Below are positions 10,201 to 18,482 of a DNA stretch of 64,000 nt, in pieces. Numbering within the stretch: position 1 is the first letter of the stretch; each line of letters begins with the position of its first letter. This DNA comes from Chloroflexota bacterium (GTDB taxonomy: Bacteria > Chloroflexota > Dehalococcoidia > Bin125): contig JAPPFB010000012.1 of the NCBI GenBank assembly GCA_028875225.1, forward strand, positions 1-64,000, written 5' to 3'. The notes below the pieces were generated by a model. The model worked only from the letters and a program-made list of their open reading frames with translations. It did no database searches and had not been told where the DNA came from. A program made the translations under genes and the position numbers.

Positions 10201-10583
10201 GCTCGCCGGATCCCGTCCAACTGTGTGCCCAGTACGCGGACGTTGAATTCGTCCAGCACACCAGCGTCTTGCAACTCCACAGCGAGGTTGAGTCCGACCT
10301 GACCGCCCAGGGTCGGCAGCAAACTCTCCGGTCGTTCTTTTTCGATGATGCGACGCAGGACCGGAACGGTCAGCGGCTCGATGTAGACGGCGTCGGCGAC
10401 GCCCTCGTCAGTCATGATCGTGGCCGGATTCGAGTTGACCAGGATCGAACGCACGCCCTCCTCGGCCATCGCCTTGCAGGCCTGGGTCCCGGCGTAGTCG
10501 AACTCGGCCGCCTGGCCAATCACTATGGGGCCGCTGCCAATGATCAGTACCGATTCAGGTGTCTTCACGTTCACCGCATCCAT
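7245..10583 (-). CDS. carB: Carbamoyl-phosphate synthase large subunit
   Basis: This 1112-residue enzyme makes carbamoyl phosphate from bicarbonate, ATP and ammonia delivered by CarA. It has two homologous ATP-grasp halves: [22 protein letters not shown] near the N terminus and [21 protein letters not shown] at about residue 580. Both synthetase cores ([20 protein letters not shown] and [19 protein letters not shown]) and the C-terminal MGS-like allosteric domain are present. An insertion of about 20 residues ([18 protein letters not shown], about residues 288-310) lies just before the IEVNPR motif of the first half and is not usual in the family. The start overlaps the preceding small membrane ORF by 29 bases. 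Confidence 0.97.
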   Translation of the reverse strand: MDAVNVKTPESVLIIGSGPIVIGQAAEFDYAGTQACKAMAEEGVRSILVNSNPATIMTDEGVADAVYIEPLTVPVLRRIIEKERPESLLPTLGGQVGLNLAVELQDAGVLDEFNVRVLGTQLDGIRRAEDRQLFREAMREIGEPTPPSAIANSMEEAREAIAEIGLPVAIRPAYTLGGTGGGFVRTMEEFERVVQTGLDASPISQVLVERSLLGWKEVEYEVMRDAADTCITICNMENLDPMGVHTGDSIVVAPSQTLSDKDYHMLRSASLNIIRSLGIEGGCNVQLALAPRQDVVAWPAESVRDGGGVGVPHDEPLPYYVIEVNPRVSRSSALASKATGYPIARVAAKIAAGKRLDEIPNQVTGRTQAAFEPALDYCVVKIPRWPFDKFEAGDRVLGTQMKATGEVMAIDRTFEAALQKAIRSLEFGGRTVLWEDAEVEHEPMLGAETPTDIRLWHLLAAVRADIPLDEIAQRSGVDPWFLERLQTLVHMERRLLAEPLSPDLMRQAKRMGFADEQIANLAGSVDERIREQRLSWGIAPVYKMVDTCAAEFDAVTPYFYSTYEDENEAVPEQGNRALVVGSGPIRIGQGIEFDYASVKAAQALRAAGWGAVMANSNPETVSTDFDTSDRLYFEPLDEEAVRDILQNEDSGLNGNGGPQGEVASILQFGGQTAINLAGPLTTAARPILGSSAEVIDLAEDRRRFERFLADLGIPQPPGTAVNSVDEAVLAADAIGYPVLVRPSYVLGGRAMEIVQGVGDLARYVTQAQAAAPGKPILIDKYLAGIEVEVDAICGGPGDDAVLIPGVMEHIERAGVHSGDSMAVYPAPNLRAGEVATLIEYTRQIGNGLGVTGLMNIQYVIMREADDVDGDVFVLEVNPRASRTVPFLSKVTGVPMVEVAVRAMLGESLSEQGFSSGLWPPTPLVAVKAPVFSMSKLSGVDTHLGPEMKSTGEVMGVDIDYDKALNKALIAAGMAVPPRGRALLSIADQDKPGAMALIRELGEAGYELHATVGTASLIRGLGYEAHEAPKREVGGDPDVIDLIRSGQIDMVINTPEQISSNIRDGFHIRRAAAEQRIPCFTSIDTAHHAVGAMLEGGADYNIAPLPDYTAGRV

Positions 10584-10809
10584 GTGATTCGTCCAGACAT
10601 TCGGACTCGACCGGCGCGGGACGACCGAAGGCTCGGCCGATTGCGCCCAAACCTACGCCCAGCGGTACCGCCACCAGTGGACCCAGCAACCAGAGCTCGC
10701 ATTGCCCGCCGACCAGCCCTGCCATGCAGCACAGCGCCAGCGTGAGCGTGCCCGCGCCGGCCAGCGCGCACACGAGTGCGGCGACGAGTAACCATCGTCC
10801 CAGGTTCAA
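10555..10809 (-). CDS. Small predicted membrane protein between GNAT and carB
   Basis: This possible 84-residue protein has two hydrophobic stretches (about residues 7-33 and 40-60) and a charged tail [16 protein letters not shown]. The start would be TTG at 10809, with no clear Shine-Dalgarno. The end overlaps carB by 29 bases. The long hydrophobic pattern in the operon's own strand and register favours a real gene, but the weak start and overlap leave doubt. No family is recognised. Confidence 0.4.
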   Translation of the reverse strand: MNLGRWLLVAALVCALAGAGTLTLALCCMAGLVGGQCELWLLGPLVAVPLGVGLGAIGRAFGRPAPVESECLDESHGCGEREDT

Positions 10810-10821
10810 TCGAACGACCCG

Positions 10822-11301
10822 TCACAGCGGCAGCTCGAATCGTGAGTCGGGATTGATCAGCGGCGCGAGCGCACCGATGGCGCTGAGGAAGGAGAGCGCC
10901 GCTTCGTTGTTGTCGGGAAGCGAACCGACGACGCGGCGGAAGTTCTGCTCCCGGGCGTGAGACAGGAGGTACTCGGCGAGCACGGTGCCAATCCCGCGCC
11001 GTCGCCATTCCGAGCGCAGCCAGACGCCGAGCGTGCAGGTCTCGGGCTGACGCGTGTTGTAGTCGAGCGCGCCGAACCCGATCAGCGTGCCGCCCTCGAT
11101 GGCGACGTAGATCGCTCCGCTGTTGCCCAGGCGTCTGCGCCACATTGAGACTTCCTCAATGCTCCAGGGTCGGTCGAACACGACCGGATTCGGACCCTCG
11201 ACCACGTCGCGGATGACGTCGGCGATGGCGGCGGCGTCGTCGGCCGTGGCCAGTCGATATTCGGGTTCGGCGCCCTCGCCTGGGCCGTTGGCGTGCGACA
11301 T
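10822..11301 (-). CDS. GNAT family N-acetyltransferase
   Basis: This 159-residue acetyltransferase carries the acetyl-CoA binding signature GVWLRSEWRRRGIGTVLAEYLL and a preceding strand IYVAIEGGTLIGFGALDY. ATG at 11301 comes one base after the carA stop codon, with AGGGAG inside the end of carA as ribosome site, so it is coupled to carA. Having a GNAT gene between carA and carB is unusual. The acetyl acceptor is unknown. Confidence 0.85.
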   Translation of the reverse strand: MSHANGPGEGAEPEYRLATADDAAAIADVIRDVVEGPNPVVFDRPWSIEEVSMWRRRLGNSGAIYVAIEGGTLIGFGALDYNTRQPETCTLGVWLRSEWRRRGIGTVLAEYLLSHAREQNFRRVVGSLPDNNEAALSFLSAIGALAPLINPDSRFELPL

Positions 11302-11302
11302 G

Positions 11303-12424
11303 TCAAGCTCCCTGAACTTCGGCGACCAGGTCGAGGAACCGGTCGAAGAGGTGTCCGTTGTCCAGTGGTCCCGGCGACGCCTCTGCGTGGTACTGAATCG
11401 AAAACACTGGCTCTGATCGGCTGGCCAATCCCTCAACGGTCTGGTCGTGCAGGTTGATGTGCGTCACCTCGACGTCGGGCGCCAGACCATCCGGGTCGAC
11501 GGCGTATCCATGATTCTGCGCCGTAATCGCGACCCGCCCCGTCGGCACTTCGAGTACCGGATGGTTTCCGCCGCGGTGGCCAAACTTGAGCTTGAACGTG
11601 TCGGCGCCGAAGGCGCGGCCCAGCACCTGATGTCCCATGCAGATCCCCATGATCGGCAGTTTGCCGATCAGCGATGTGGCGGTCTTGACCTGGAACTTGC
11701 GAAGCTGCGGATCGCCCGGACCCGGCGAGAGCAGAACGCCCTGCGGGTTGAGCGCGAGGATGTCCTCAACGCCCGACGACGGGGGCATCGCCGTGACCCG
11801 GCAGCCGCGACTGCGCAGGTTGCGCAAGATGTTGTACTTGAGCCCCTCATCGAGCACGACGATGTGCGGTCCCGCTTCGGCGGCGCCATTGGTCAGGGCC
11901 TGCGGTCTTCCGTCGCTCCAGCTGTATGGCTGCTCGACGCCGACGTCGATGAAGTCCTGCGAGTCGTACGCGGGCAAATCAGCAAGCCGATGCCGTGCCG
12001 CGTCGACCTGGTCGGCGGGCACAATCATGCCCATCATCACGCCTTCGTGCCGAATCCGGCGGGTGATGGCGCGCGTGTCGACGCCGGCAACCCCGGGAAT
12101 GCCGGCCGAGGCGAGGTAGTCGTGCAAGCGCATACCGCCTCGGGGATGTGAGGGCGAATCGCACTCCGAACGGACGATCAGTCCGCGGACCTGGATCTGT
12201 CTCGACTCATCGATCGGCGGATCGATTCCGTAGTTGCCGATCAGGGGATAGGTGAGCACGAGGATCTGTCCCGCGTAAGACGGGTCGGTCAGCATTTCCT
12301 GGTAGCCGGTCATCGAGGTGTTGAAGACGACCTCGCCCCAGGTGTCGGCAGCGGCGCCCAGTGCGATGCCGCGGAACACCGCGCCATCGGCCAACACCAC
12401 TGCCGCCTCTGCATGTTCGGTCAT
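11303..12424 (-). CDS. carA: Carbamoyl-phosphate synthase small subunit (glutaminase)
   Basis: CarA hydrolyses glutamine and channels ammonia to CarB. The N-terminal CarA-specific domain (LADGAVFRGIALGA, VFNTSMTGYQEMLTDPSY) is followed by a class I amidotransferase domain. The nucleophile is in GICMGHQVLG, and the His/Glu dyad is in YHAEASPGP. The chosen ATG at 12424 overlaps the TAA of pyrC as TAATG. A longer frame upstream would run through pyrC and lacks the family's N terminus. The length of 373 residues is normal. Confidence 0.95.
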   Translation of the reverse strand: MTEHAEAAVVLADGAVFRGIALGAAADTWGEVVFNTSMTGYQEMLTDPSYAGQILVLTYPLIGNYGIDPPIDESRQIQVRGLIVRSECDSPSHPRGGMRLHDYLASAGIPGVAGVDTRAITRRIRHEGVMMGMIVPADQVDAARHRLADLPAYDSQDFIDVGVEQPYSWSDGRPQALTNGAAEAGPHIVVLDEGLKYNILRNLRSRGCRVTAMPPSSGVEDILALNPQGVLLSPGPGDPQLRKFQVKTATSLIGKLPIMGICMGHQVLGRAFGADTFKLKFGHRGGNHPVLEVPTGRVAITAQNHGYAVDPDGLAPDVEVTHINLHDQTVEGLASRSEPVFSIQYHAEASPGPLDNGHLFDRFLDLVAEVQGA

Positions 12425-13743
12425 TACTGCTCCCGACCGTCCCAGACGATTCGTCCCTGTGAGATCGTCGCCGCGACTACGCCGCATAGCGTGCGTCCCG
12501 CGAGCGGTGTGTTCTTGCCCTTCGATGCCCACGATGCGGGCTGTACTCGCGAAACCGCGTCCGTCGAAAGCAAGGTGATGTCGGCTGGAGCCCCGACCTG
12601 GAGCGTGCCCAATCCTGAGAGAGCTCCCCGGTCGAGATTCCAGGCACGGACCGGACCGATGGTCAAGCGCTCGATTGCATCAGAGAGGCTCAACCGTCCC
12701 GACTCCACCAATGAGTTGACTACGCCCCAGGCTGACTCCAGGCCCGAGATGCCAAACGCGGCGGCGTCGAACTCGCACTGCTTGTCGATGGCGGCGTGCG
12801 GAGCATGATCGGTGGCAACCGCGTCGACGACGCCGGCCGCCAATGCGTCGATGCAGGCCTGAACATCGGAGTCGGTGCGCAGCGGCGGATTGACCTTGGC
12901 GTTGGTGTCGTAGAGCAATTCGTCGCCGCTGCCGGCGACGACATCGTGGGTCAGGAACAGGTGATGAGGAGTCACCTCGGCCGTGACATGCAGACCACGG
13001 GCCTGCGCGTCGGCGATCGTTTGCAGCGCCGGCTCTGTTGAGATGTGACAGGCGTGGAACTGCGCGCCGGCCGCCTCGGCGAGCGCGATGTCGCGCTGGA
13101 CAATCGACAACTCTGCTGCCGCCGGTTGACCGCGCAGGCCGAGCCGTGCCGAGACCGCGCCGTCGTGCATCACGCCGCCCTGCGAAATGGCCGGATCCTC
13201 GCAATGTTCGGCGAGGGGAATGTCGAGGTCGGAGAGGTACTCGAAGGCCCGACGCGCGAGCGACGCATCGGCAACCGCGTCGCCATCGTCCGAGACGGCA
13301 ACGGCGCCGGCTTCTCGCAATGCGGCAAGCTCGGTCAGTTCGCGACCAAGGCGGCCCTTGCTCACTGCGCCGATCGGGAGCACGCGGCAATCGACGCCCT
13401 GCGCGCGTTGCAGCACGCCATCGACGATCGCGGCCGAGTCCATCGCCGGTTCGGTGTTGGGCATGGCGCAAATCGTGGTGAACCCTCCGCGGGCTGCGGC
13501 GCGCGCGCCGGAGGCGATGGTCTCCTTGTGTTCTTGTCCGGGCTCTCGCAGGTGCGTGTGCAAGTCGACGAAGCCCGGTGCGACCACCAGGCCCAATGCT
13601 GCCAGTCGCTCAGAGCCTGCGGGAGCCGAGAGATCCGCGCCGAGCTCGGCGATCCGTCCATCGATGATGAGCAGATCGAGTCGCTCGTCGATTCCCGAAG
13701 CGGGATCAATCACACGGCCGCCGTGGACGAGGATGCGACTCAT
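12424..13743 (-). CDS. pyrC: Dihydroorotase, class I
   Basis: This zinc amidohydrolase interconverts carbamoyl aspartate and dihydroorotate. At 439 residues it has metal ligands in DLHTHLREPG, the His in ACHIS, and the catalytic Asp in ATDHAPH. The AMPNTEPAMDS and YDTNAKVNPPLR stretches bind the substrate. The length and the HLREPG motif place it in class I. The ATG overlaps the TGA of pyrB by four bases, and its own stop overlaps the carA start. Confidence 0.96.
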   Translation of the reverse strand: MSRILVHGGRVIDPASGIDERLDLLIIDGRIAELGADLSAPAGSERLAALGLVVAPGFVDLHTHLREPGQEHKETIASGARAAARGGFTTICAMPNTEPAMDSAAIVDGVLQRAQGVDCRVLPIGAVSKGRLGRELTELAALREAGAVAVSDDGDAVADASLARRAFEYLSDLDIPLAEHCEDPAISQGGVMHDGAVSARLGLRGQPAAAELSIVQRDIALAEAAGAQFHACHISTEPALQTIADAQARGLHVTAEVTPHHLFLTHDVVAGSGDELLYDTNAKVNPPLRTDSDVQACIDALAAGVVDAVATDHAPHAAIDKQCEFDAAAFGISGLESAWGVVNSLVESGRLSLSDAIERLTIGPVRAWNLDRGALSGLGTLQVGAPADITLLSTDAVSRVQPASWASKGKNTPLAGRTLCGVVAATISQGRIVWDGREQ

Positions 13744-14765
13744 GCGCCGCCTCGAATCAGCAGGAAGAGGACGGCCATGCGGACTGCCAATCCGGCCGAG
13801 ACCTGCGCCTCGATTCGGCTCTGCGGTCCGTGCGCGACATCGACGGCGATTTCCACGCCTTCGTTCATCGGCCCGGGATGCATGACAATGGCGTTCCTGG
13901 AAGCCAGCGCGAGGCGCTCGGCGGTGAGCTGATATCGGCGGGCATATTCGGCCGACGAAGGAAGTAGCTTGCCCCGCAGCCGCTCGTTCTGGATTCGCAG
14001 TGCCATCACCGCGTCGGCGCCCACGATCGCCTCGTCGAGGTTCGATTCCACTCGAACCGACGGCAATGCCAGTGGATGTTCTGGTTCGTCAGCGCCCGGC
14101 GCCATAGATGCCGGAATCAGCGGGCGCGGCGCGACCAGGGTGACCTCGGCGCCGAGCGTTGTCAGCGACCAGAGATTGGATCGGGCGACCCGGGAATGGA
14201 GAATGTCGCCGACGATGACGATCTTGCGCCCCGCCAGGTCGCCAAACTCCTGCAACAGGATGTAGGCGTCCAGCAGGGCCTGCGTCGGATGCGCGTGCTG
14301 TCCGTCGCCGGCGTTGATGATGTGTCCCTCAATCGTGCGAGCCGCCAACCAGGGCGCTCCCGAGGCGTGGTGACGCATGACGACCGCATCGGCGCCGACG
14401 GCGGAAAGCGTGTTCAGCGTCTCGACCAGCGACTCGCCCTTTTCCACCGACGAGCCGGAGCCGGACACGTTGATCACGTCCGCGCCGAGGATCTTGCCGG
14501 CCAGTTCGAAGGATGAGCGCGTGCGCGTGGAAGCTTCGTAAAAGAGGTTGAAAATCGTCACGCCGCGCAGCGCCGGCGTCCGCGCGACTGAACGGTCCAG
14601 CACCTCAGCCATCGCGCTCGCCGTCGAGAGAACGCGCAGGATCTCTTCCCTGGTCAACGTGTCCACGTCGAGCAGGTGTCGATGACGCCAGTCCGTGATC
14701 GGCTCGTCGAACGGCACGCGAGGCGCCGGCGCGGCGAGAGGTTCCACCATCGGTTCAGAAACCAC
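13740..14765 (-). CDS. pyrB: Aspartate carbamoyltransferase catalytic subunit
   Basis: This enzyme condenses carbamoyl phosphate with aspartate. The carbamoyl-phosphate motif [13 protein letters not shown], the [16 protein letters not shown] motif and the C-terminal [12 protein letters not shown] are all present. No pyrI regulatory gene accompanies it, consistent with control by PyrR. The start is ambiguous. GTG at 14765 has AGGAGAGG seven bases upstream and overlaps pyrR by 11 bases. ATG at 14783 and ATG at 14750 are alternatives in the same frame. Confidence 0.95.
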   Translation of the reverse strand: MVSEPMVEPLAAPAPRVPFDEPITDWRHRHLLDVDTLTREEILRVLSTASAMAEVLDRSVARTPALRGVTIFNLFYEASTRTRSSFELAGKILGADVINVSGSGSSVEKGESLVETLNTLSAVGADAVVMRHHASGAPWLAARTIEGHIINAGDGQHAHPTQALLDAYILLQEFGDLAGRKIVIVGDILHSRVARSNLWSLTTLGAEVTLVAPRPLIPASMAPGADEPEHPLALPSVRVESNLDEAIVGADAVMALRIQNERLRGKLLPSSAEYARRYQLTAERLALASRNAIVMHPGPMNEGVEIAVDVAHGPQSRIEAQVSAGLAVRMAVLFLLIRGGA

Positions 14766-15297
14766 GTGACATCCTCTCCTCATACACGCCGACGCAGTCC
14801 TGTCCGTCGGATTCGACCAGCGAAACGCGCACGTCGTCGCCGCGTTGTGTGGGAATGTTCTTACCGACGTAGTCGGCGCGAATCGGCAACTCCCGATGAC
14901 CTCGGTCGATCAGCACGGCGAGCTCGATCTCCGCGGGCCGGCCGTAGTGGATCAGCGCGTCGAGGGCGGCGCGGATGGAGCGGCCCGTGAACAACACATC
15001 GTCAACGAGCACGATCACGGCGCCGTCAATGTCCTCAGGGATTCTTGAGGGCTGCATCCGCGCATGCGGGCGCTGGGCGAGATCGTCGCGGTAGAGCGAG
15101 ATATCGATCGCGCCAACGGGAATCCGTCGACCATCGATGCCTTCGATCCTGACTGCCAGCCGTTCCGCCAGCGGAACGCCCCGCGTGCGCATGCCAACCA
15201 GCATGAGCGGCTGCGGATCGGGATGTCGCTCCACGATCTCGTGCGCGACCCGTGTGATGGCCCGGTTCATGGCGGCGGCGTCCATTGAGGCCATCAT
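14755..15297 (-). CDS. pyrR: Pyrimidine operon regulator / uracil phosphoribosyltransferase PyrR
   Basis: PyrR binds UMP and attenuator RNA to stop transcription of the pyr operon, and can also have uracil phosphoribosyltransferase activity. The PRPP loop is [20 protein letters not shown]. The N-terminal [16 protein letters not shown] and the DISLYRDD stretch are diagnostic. ATG at 15297 was chosen because AGGAG lies eight bases upstream; an in-frame ATG at 15315 abuts the terminator T-run and has no ribosome site. It is the first gene of the operon, directly behind the leader attenuator. Confidence 0.95.
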   Translation of the reverse strand: MMASMDAAAMNRAITRVAHEIVERHPDPQPLMLVGMRTRGVPLAERLAVRIEGIDGRRIPVGAIDISLYRDDLAQRPHARMQPSRIPEDIDGAVIVLVDDVLFTGRSIRAALDALIHYGRPAEIELAVLIDRGHRELPIRADYVGKNIPTQRGDDVRVSLVESDGQDCVGVYEERMSRGF

Positions 15298-15316
15298 GCC
15301 TCGCGCTCCTGACATG

Positions 15317-15343
15317 AAAAAACCAGCGGCGAGCGCTGGTTTT
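15317..15343 (-). terminator. pyr leader intrinsic terminator (attenuator)
   Basis: On the minus strand, AAAACCAGCG-CTCGC-CGCTGGTT is followed by an uninterrupted run of T, a textbook Rho-independent terminator placed just before pyrR. Together with the PyrR-box-like sequence upstream it forms a pyrimidine-responsive attenuator. Confidence 0.85.
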
Positions 15344-15402
15344 GCAGCTGATACCCATGTACGTCAGGAGTGGGCAGGAGCTCTGGATACATCTGGTTGA
15401 CC

Positions 15403-15425
15403 TTCCCGGCCTCGCGGGACCGGAT
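15403..15425 (-). promoter_or_regulatory. PyrR-binding anti-antiterminator
   Basis: The minus strand reads CCGGTCCCGCGAGGCCGG. The core TCCCGCGAGGCC (15408-15419) fits the known PyrR recognition pattern UCCNGNGAGGYU at 11 of 12 positions, differing only in the last base. The palindromic CCGG arms allow the hairpin. It lies about 60 bases upstream of the terminator, the usual arrangement in which UMP-PyrR stabilises this hairpin and permits termination. Confidence 0.75.
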
Positions 15426-15500
15426 TAAAGTCCAACTGGGGTTCTGCCGAGCTTACATCTCCAAATCCAGCCTCACTATCACTCCCGACACCATCCCACA

Positions 15501-15525
15501 CGATCCACGGCTGACCTGTGGATCG
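15501..15525. terminator. Dyad between the Trm112-like gene and the pyr leader
   Basis: A perfect inverted repeat CGATCCAC...GTGGATCG with a nine-base loop follows the stop codon of the Trm112-like gene on the minus strand. There is no T-run. It may end or slow the upstream transcript before the pyr promoter region, or be an operator; the sequence alone does not decide. Confidence 0.4.
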
Positions 15526-15546
15526 TGGATCGTCCGAACAGGTTGC

Positions 15547-15750
15547 TCAGACGGCCTCGTCGGGACGGCGCTGCATGTCGGGCGGCAGAAGATTGGGAAT
15601 CCCGTCCTCGATCGGATAGCGGAAATTGATCCGTTCCGAGAAGAGCGCTCCTTCGATCACGTCGCCATGTTCGTCTTCGCGCGTGACCTCCAGCGTGAGC
15701 GGCTCCCGGGTGATGGGACAGACCAGCTGATCGACCAGTTCTTTTCTCAT
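15547..15750 (-). CDS. Trm112-like (UPF0434) small protein
   Basis: This 67-residue protein of the Trm112/YcaR type has LVCPITREPLTLEV near the start and the family ending FRYPIEDGIPNLLPPDM. It keeps only one Cys (C11), so the zinc ribbon of the eukaryotic form is not complete. The bacterial role is unclear; Trm112 itself activates methyltransferases. It lies upstream of the pyr leader on the same strand and is divergent from the biotin carrier gene. Confidence 0.85.
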   Translation of the reverse strand: MRKELVDQLVCPITREPLTLEVTREDEHGDVIEGALFSERINFRYPIEDGIPNLLPPDMQRRPDEAV

Positions 15751-15886
15751 GTCTCACCCCGCTTCGGCTGCTAGTGCGCGTACAGAGGACTGCGGGCATA
15801 CTGCAATACTGTACGCCAACTCGTACGACCGTCCGGCGCGTTCACGCCGGGATCACGCGCATTCCAGGAGAGCGGAGCAGTCAACC

Positions 15887-16102
15887 ATGGCCGAAGTCAA
15901 GTCGCCGATGGCCGGCACCATTTTCGAGTTGATCGCCGCCGTCGGCGATGCGGTCGAGGAGGGCGACGAACTGGTCATCCTCGAGTCGATGAAGATGGAG
16001 ATTCCGGTCGAAGCGCCCGGCGACGGCACGGTCGCCGAGATTCACATTGCCCAGGGCGACCAGGTCCAGGAAGGCGACCTGCTCGTCACGATCGGCGACT
16101 AG
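15887..16102 (+). CDS. Biotin/lipoyl carrier protein (BCCP-type domain)
   Basis: This 71-residue single biotinyl domain has the biotinylation motif ESMKMEIPVEAP, with the target lysine at about residue 33. It lacks the long linker of canonical AccB. ATG at 15887 follows a GGAGAGCGGAG ribosome site; a longer frame to 15749 is not domain-like. The next gene, 24 bases on, encodes biotin carboxylase, so the two probably serve one acyl-CoA carboxylase. The carboxyltransferase is not in the window. Confidence 0.85.
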   Translation: MAEVKSPMAGTIFELIAAVGDAVEEGDELVILESMKMEIPVEAPGDGTVAEIHIAQGDQVQEGDLLVTIGD

Positions 16103-16126
16103 TCAGCCGGACCCATTGCATCCGCC

Positions 16127-17479
16127 ATGTTCCAACGAGTTCTGATCGCCAACCGCGGCGAGATCGCCGCTCGGGTGTCGCGCACCTGCCGACGACTCGG
16201 GATCGAGTCGCACGCGGTCTACTCCGTCGCCGACGCCGACGCGCTGCATGTGCGCGAGGCGGATGGCGCCACGCATATCGGCGCGGCGCCGGTCGCGGAG
16301 TCCTACATCAACGTCGAGGCAGTGCTCGACGCGGCCGTCGAAGCCGGCTGCGACGCGGTGCATCCCGGCTATGGTCTGCTCTCGGAGAACGGTCACTTCG
16401 CCCAGGCCTGCGACGAGCGAGGGATCACGTTCATTGGTCCGGACGCCGCGCACATGGAGCTGATGGGGAACAAGAACCAGGCTCGGGCGACGATGCGCGA
16501 ACTGAACATGCCAGTGATTCCCGGCTCCGCCGCCACTGTCGCCGACGAGGACGCGGAAGCGGAGGCAGAGAGGGTTGGCTACCCGCTCCTGATCAAAGCT
16601 TCATACGGCGGCGGCGGGATCGGCATGGCGACGGTCAAGCGGCCGAACCAGTTCAGTCGTTCACTGCGCCGAGCACGCTCGTCGGCGCTGCGAGCCTTTG
16701 GTTCGGACGAGGTCTACCTGGAACGATTGCTGGTTGAGCCCCATCACATCGAACTGCAAGTCTTCGGCGACGGCCAGGGCAATGCGGCGATCCTCGGCGA
16801 CCGCGAATGCAGCGTGCAGCGGCGTCACCAGAAGGTCATCGAGGAAGCGCCGGTGCCCGCGCCGCATCTGACGGACGAACTGCGCGGCAGACTCTATGGC
16901 CAGGTGCGCAGCGCCGTTGCCGGGCTGAACTACCGCAATGCGGGCACGGTTGAGTGCCTGCTCGATGCATCGGGCGAGATCTTCTTCCTCGAGATGAACA
17001 CGCGCCTGCAGGTCGAGCATCCCGTGACCGAGATGGTGACGGGACTCGATCTGGTGGAGTGGCAGATCAGAATCGCCGCCGGCGAGCCGCTGACGGAGTT
17101 GCCGGGCTACGGCGATCCGCCGCCGATCTCCGGACACGCCATCGAAACGCGGATCTACGCCGAGGATCCGGAGACGCTGCTACCTAGCCCCGGCTCGATT
17201 GATCTACTCGAGGTGCCGGACCAGCCGTGGCTGCGACTGGACGCCGGCGTCGCTTCTGGCGACGAGGTCTCGCACTTCTACGACCCGCTGATGGCCAAGC
17301 TGATTGTTCACGGCGACGACAGGGAGCAGGCGCTGGAACGACTGCGGATCGCGCTCGACGGCTCGCGGATCGAAGGGCTGAAACACAACATCCCCTTCCT
17401 CCAGCGAGTGCTCGACGCCCAGCCATTCATCGACGGCAACTACGACGTCACCCTGACCGACGGCCTGCTCAAGGCGTAG
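16127..17479 (+). CDS. accC: Biotin carboxylase (acetyl/acyl-CoA carboxylase subunit)
   Basis: This enzyme carboxylates biotin on the carrier protein using ATP and bicarbonate. It is 450 residues long. The N-terminal VLIANRGEIAARV is followed by HPGYGLLSEN and the Gly-rich lid KASYGGGGIGM. The ATP-grasp core with FFLEMNTRLQVEHPVTE and the C-terminal domain complete it. Length and motifs are normal. It pairs with the preceding BCCP-type gene. Whether the substrate is acetyl-, propionyl- or another acyl-CoA depends on the missing carboxyltransferase. Confidence 0.93.
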   Translation: MFQRVLIANRGEIAARVSRTCRRLGIESHAVYSVADADALHVREADGATHIGAAPVAESYINVEAVLDAAVEAGCDAVHPGYGLLSENGHFAQACDERGITFIGPDAAHMELMGNKNQARATMRELNMPVIPGSAATVADEDAEAEAERVGYPLLIKASYGGGGIGMATVKRPNQFSRSLRRARSSALRAFGSDEVYLERLLVEPHHIELQVFGDGQGNAAILGDRECSVQRRHQKVIEEAPVPAPHLTDELRGRLYGQVRSAVAGLNYRNAGTVECLLDASGEIFFLEMNTRLQVEHPVTEMVTGLDLVEWQIRIAAGEPLTELPGYGDPPPISGHAIETRIYAEDPETLLPSPGSIDLLEVPDQPWLRLDAGVASGDEVSHFYDPLMAKLIVHGDDREQALERLRIALDGSRIEGLKHNIPFLQRVLDAQPFIDGNYDVTLTDGLLKA

Positions 17480-17521
17480 GCTACTTGTCCCGGCGTACAG
17501 TGCTGGCATACCGGCACAACC

Positions 17522-17633
17522 CAACTCCGTCATACCCGCGCTTGCCGCGGGTATCTCGCCGATTTGAGCACGCCGGCCATCCCCCAACGCTGCGAGATTG
17601 CCGCGGCAAGCGCGGCAATGACGGTGGAGTTTT
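17522..17633. repeat. Two-hairpin inverted element (REPIN-like)
   Basis: The left hairpin ATACCCGCG-CTTGC-CGCGGGTAT (17532-17554) is flanked by CAACTCCGTC and CTCGC. The right hairpin ATTGCCGCG-GCAAG-CGCGGCAAT (17597-17619) lies in inverted orientation with GCGAG to its left and TGACGGTGGAGTT to its right. The two halves are imperfect inverted copies, as in REP doublets. A single related unit lies at 3381-3418. Confidence 0.75.
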
Positions 17634-17648
17634 GAGAGGCGTAAAGCA

Positions 17649-18482
17649 ATGAAACTCGGCATCTTCAACATGGGGACCGGCGTCTCCGATCCTGGGTCGC
17701 TGCGCAGGATCGCGGAGTCGGCTGAAGCGTCCGGTCTGGAGTCGCTCTGGTGCGGCGAACACGTCGTGCTGCCCAAGCCCCGCGTCGCGCCGTCGCCGGC
17801 CGATCCGGAGCATCACTTCCTGCATCCCTCGGTCGTGCTCGGCTACCTCGCCGCCTGCACCGAGACCCTGAAGCTGGGCACGGGCATCGTTCTGATCGCA
17901 CAGCGCAACCCGCTGGTCCTGGCCAAGGAGTTCGCGTCGGTCGATGTGGTCTCGAACGGTCGGGCGATCCTCGGGATTGGCGCGGGCTATCTGCAACCGG
18001 AGTTTGATGCGATCGGCGCGCCCTTCCGTGAGCGTGGCCGGCGCACGGACGAGGCGATCGACGCCATGCGTGCGCTCTGGAACGAAGACGATCCCAGCTT
18101 CGACGGTGACTTCTGGCAGTTCAGCGGAATCGATGCTCATCCCCGGCCGACCAGTCCCGGCGGCGTGCCGATTCACATCGGCGGGCACTCCGATGCGGCG
18201 CTCAAGCGAGCTGCCGAGCGCGGACAGGGATGGTACGGATGGATGCAGGACCCGGAGCAGACGGCCGACTATGTGCGCAGGCTGAACGAGCTATCGGAGC
18301 AGGTCGGTCGTCCAGATGCGATGGGGGAGTTGGAGATCACGATCACTCCGCCGGCGCGTCTCACCGCTGAAGCAATCGAGCAGTACGCCGAGGCGGGAGC
18401 GCATCGTCTGGTCTCGCTGGCGACGCCGAACGAGCGCAGCATGCTCCATGCGGTCGAGCACCTGGGATCGTTGGCGGGTTAG
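17649..18482 (+). CDS. LLM-class (F420- or FMN-dependent) oxidoreductase
   Basis: This 277-residue luciferase-like monooxygenase-fold protein has the SLWCGEHVVLP segment early, KLGTGIVLIAQRNPLVLAKE (the LLM core strand), GRAILGIGAGYLQPEF and the IHIGGHSDAAL motif. These fit the F420-type subfamily, but FMN use cannot be excluded. GAGAGG lies upstream of the ATG. Such genes are numerous in SAR202-type genomes, where they have been linked to oxidation of recalcitrant organics. The substrate is unknown. Confidence 0.88.
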   Translation: MKLGIFNMGTGVSDPGSLRRIAESAEASGLESLWCGEHVVLPKPRVAPSPADPEHHFLHPSVVLGYLAACTETLKLGTGIVLIAQRNPLVLAKEFASVDVVSNGRAILGIGAGYLQPEFDAIGAPFRERGRRTDEAIDAMRALWNEDDPSFDGDFWQFSGIDAHPRPTSPGGVPIHIGGHSDAALKRAAERGQGWYGWMQDPEQTADYVRRLNELSEQVGRPDAMGELEITITPPARLTAEAIEQYAEAGAHRLVSLATPNERSMLHAVEHLGSLAG

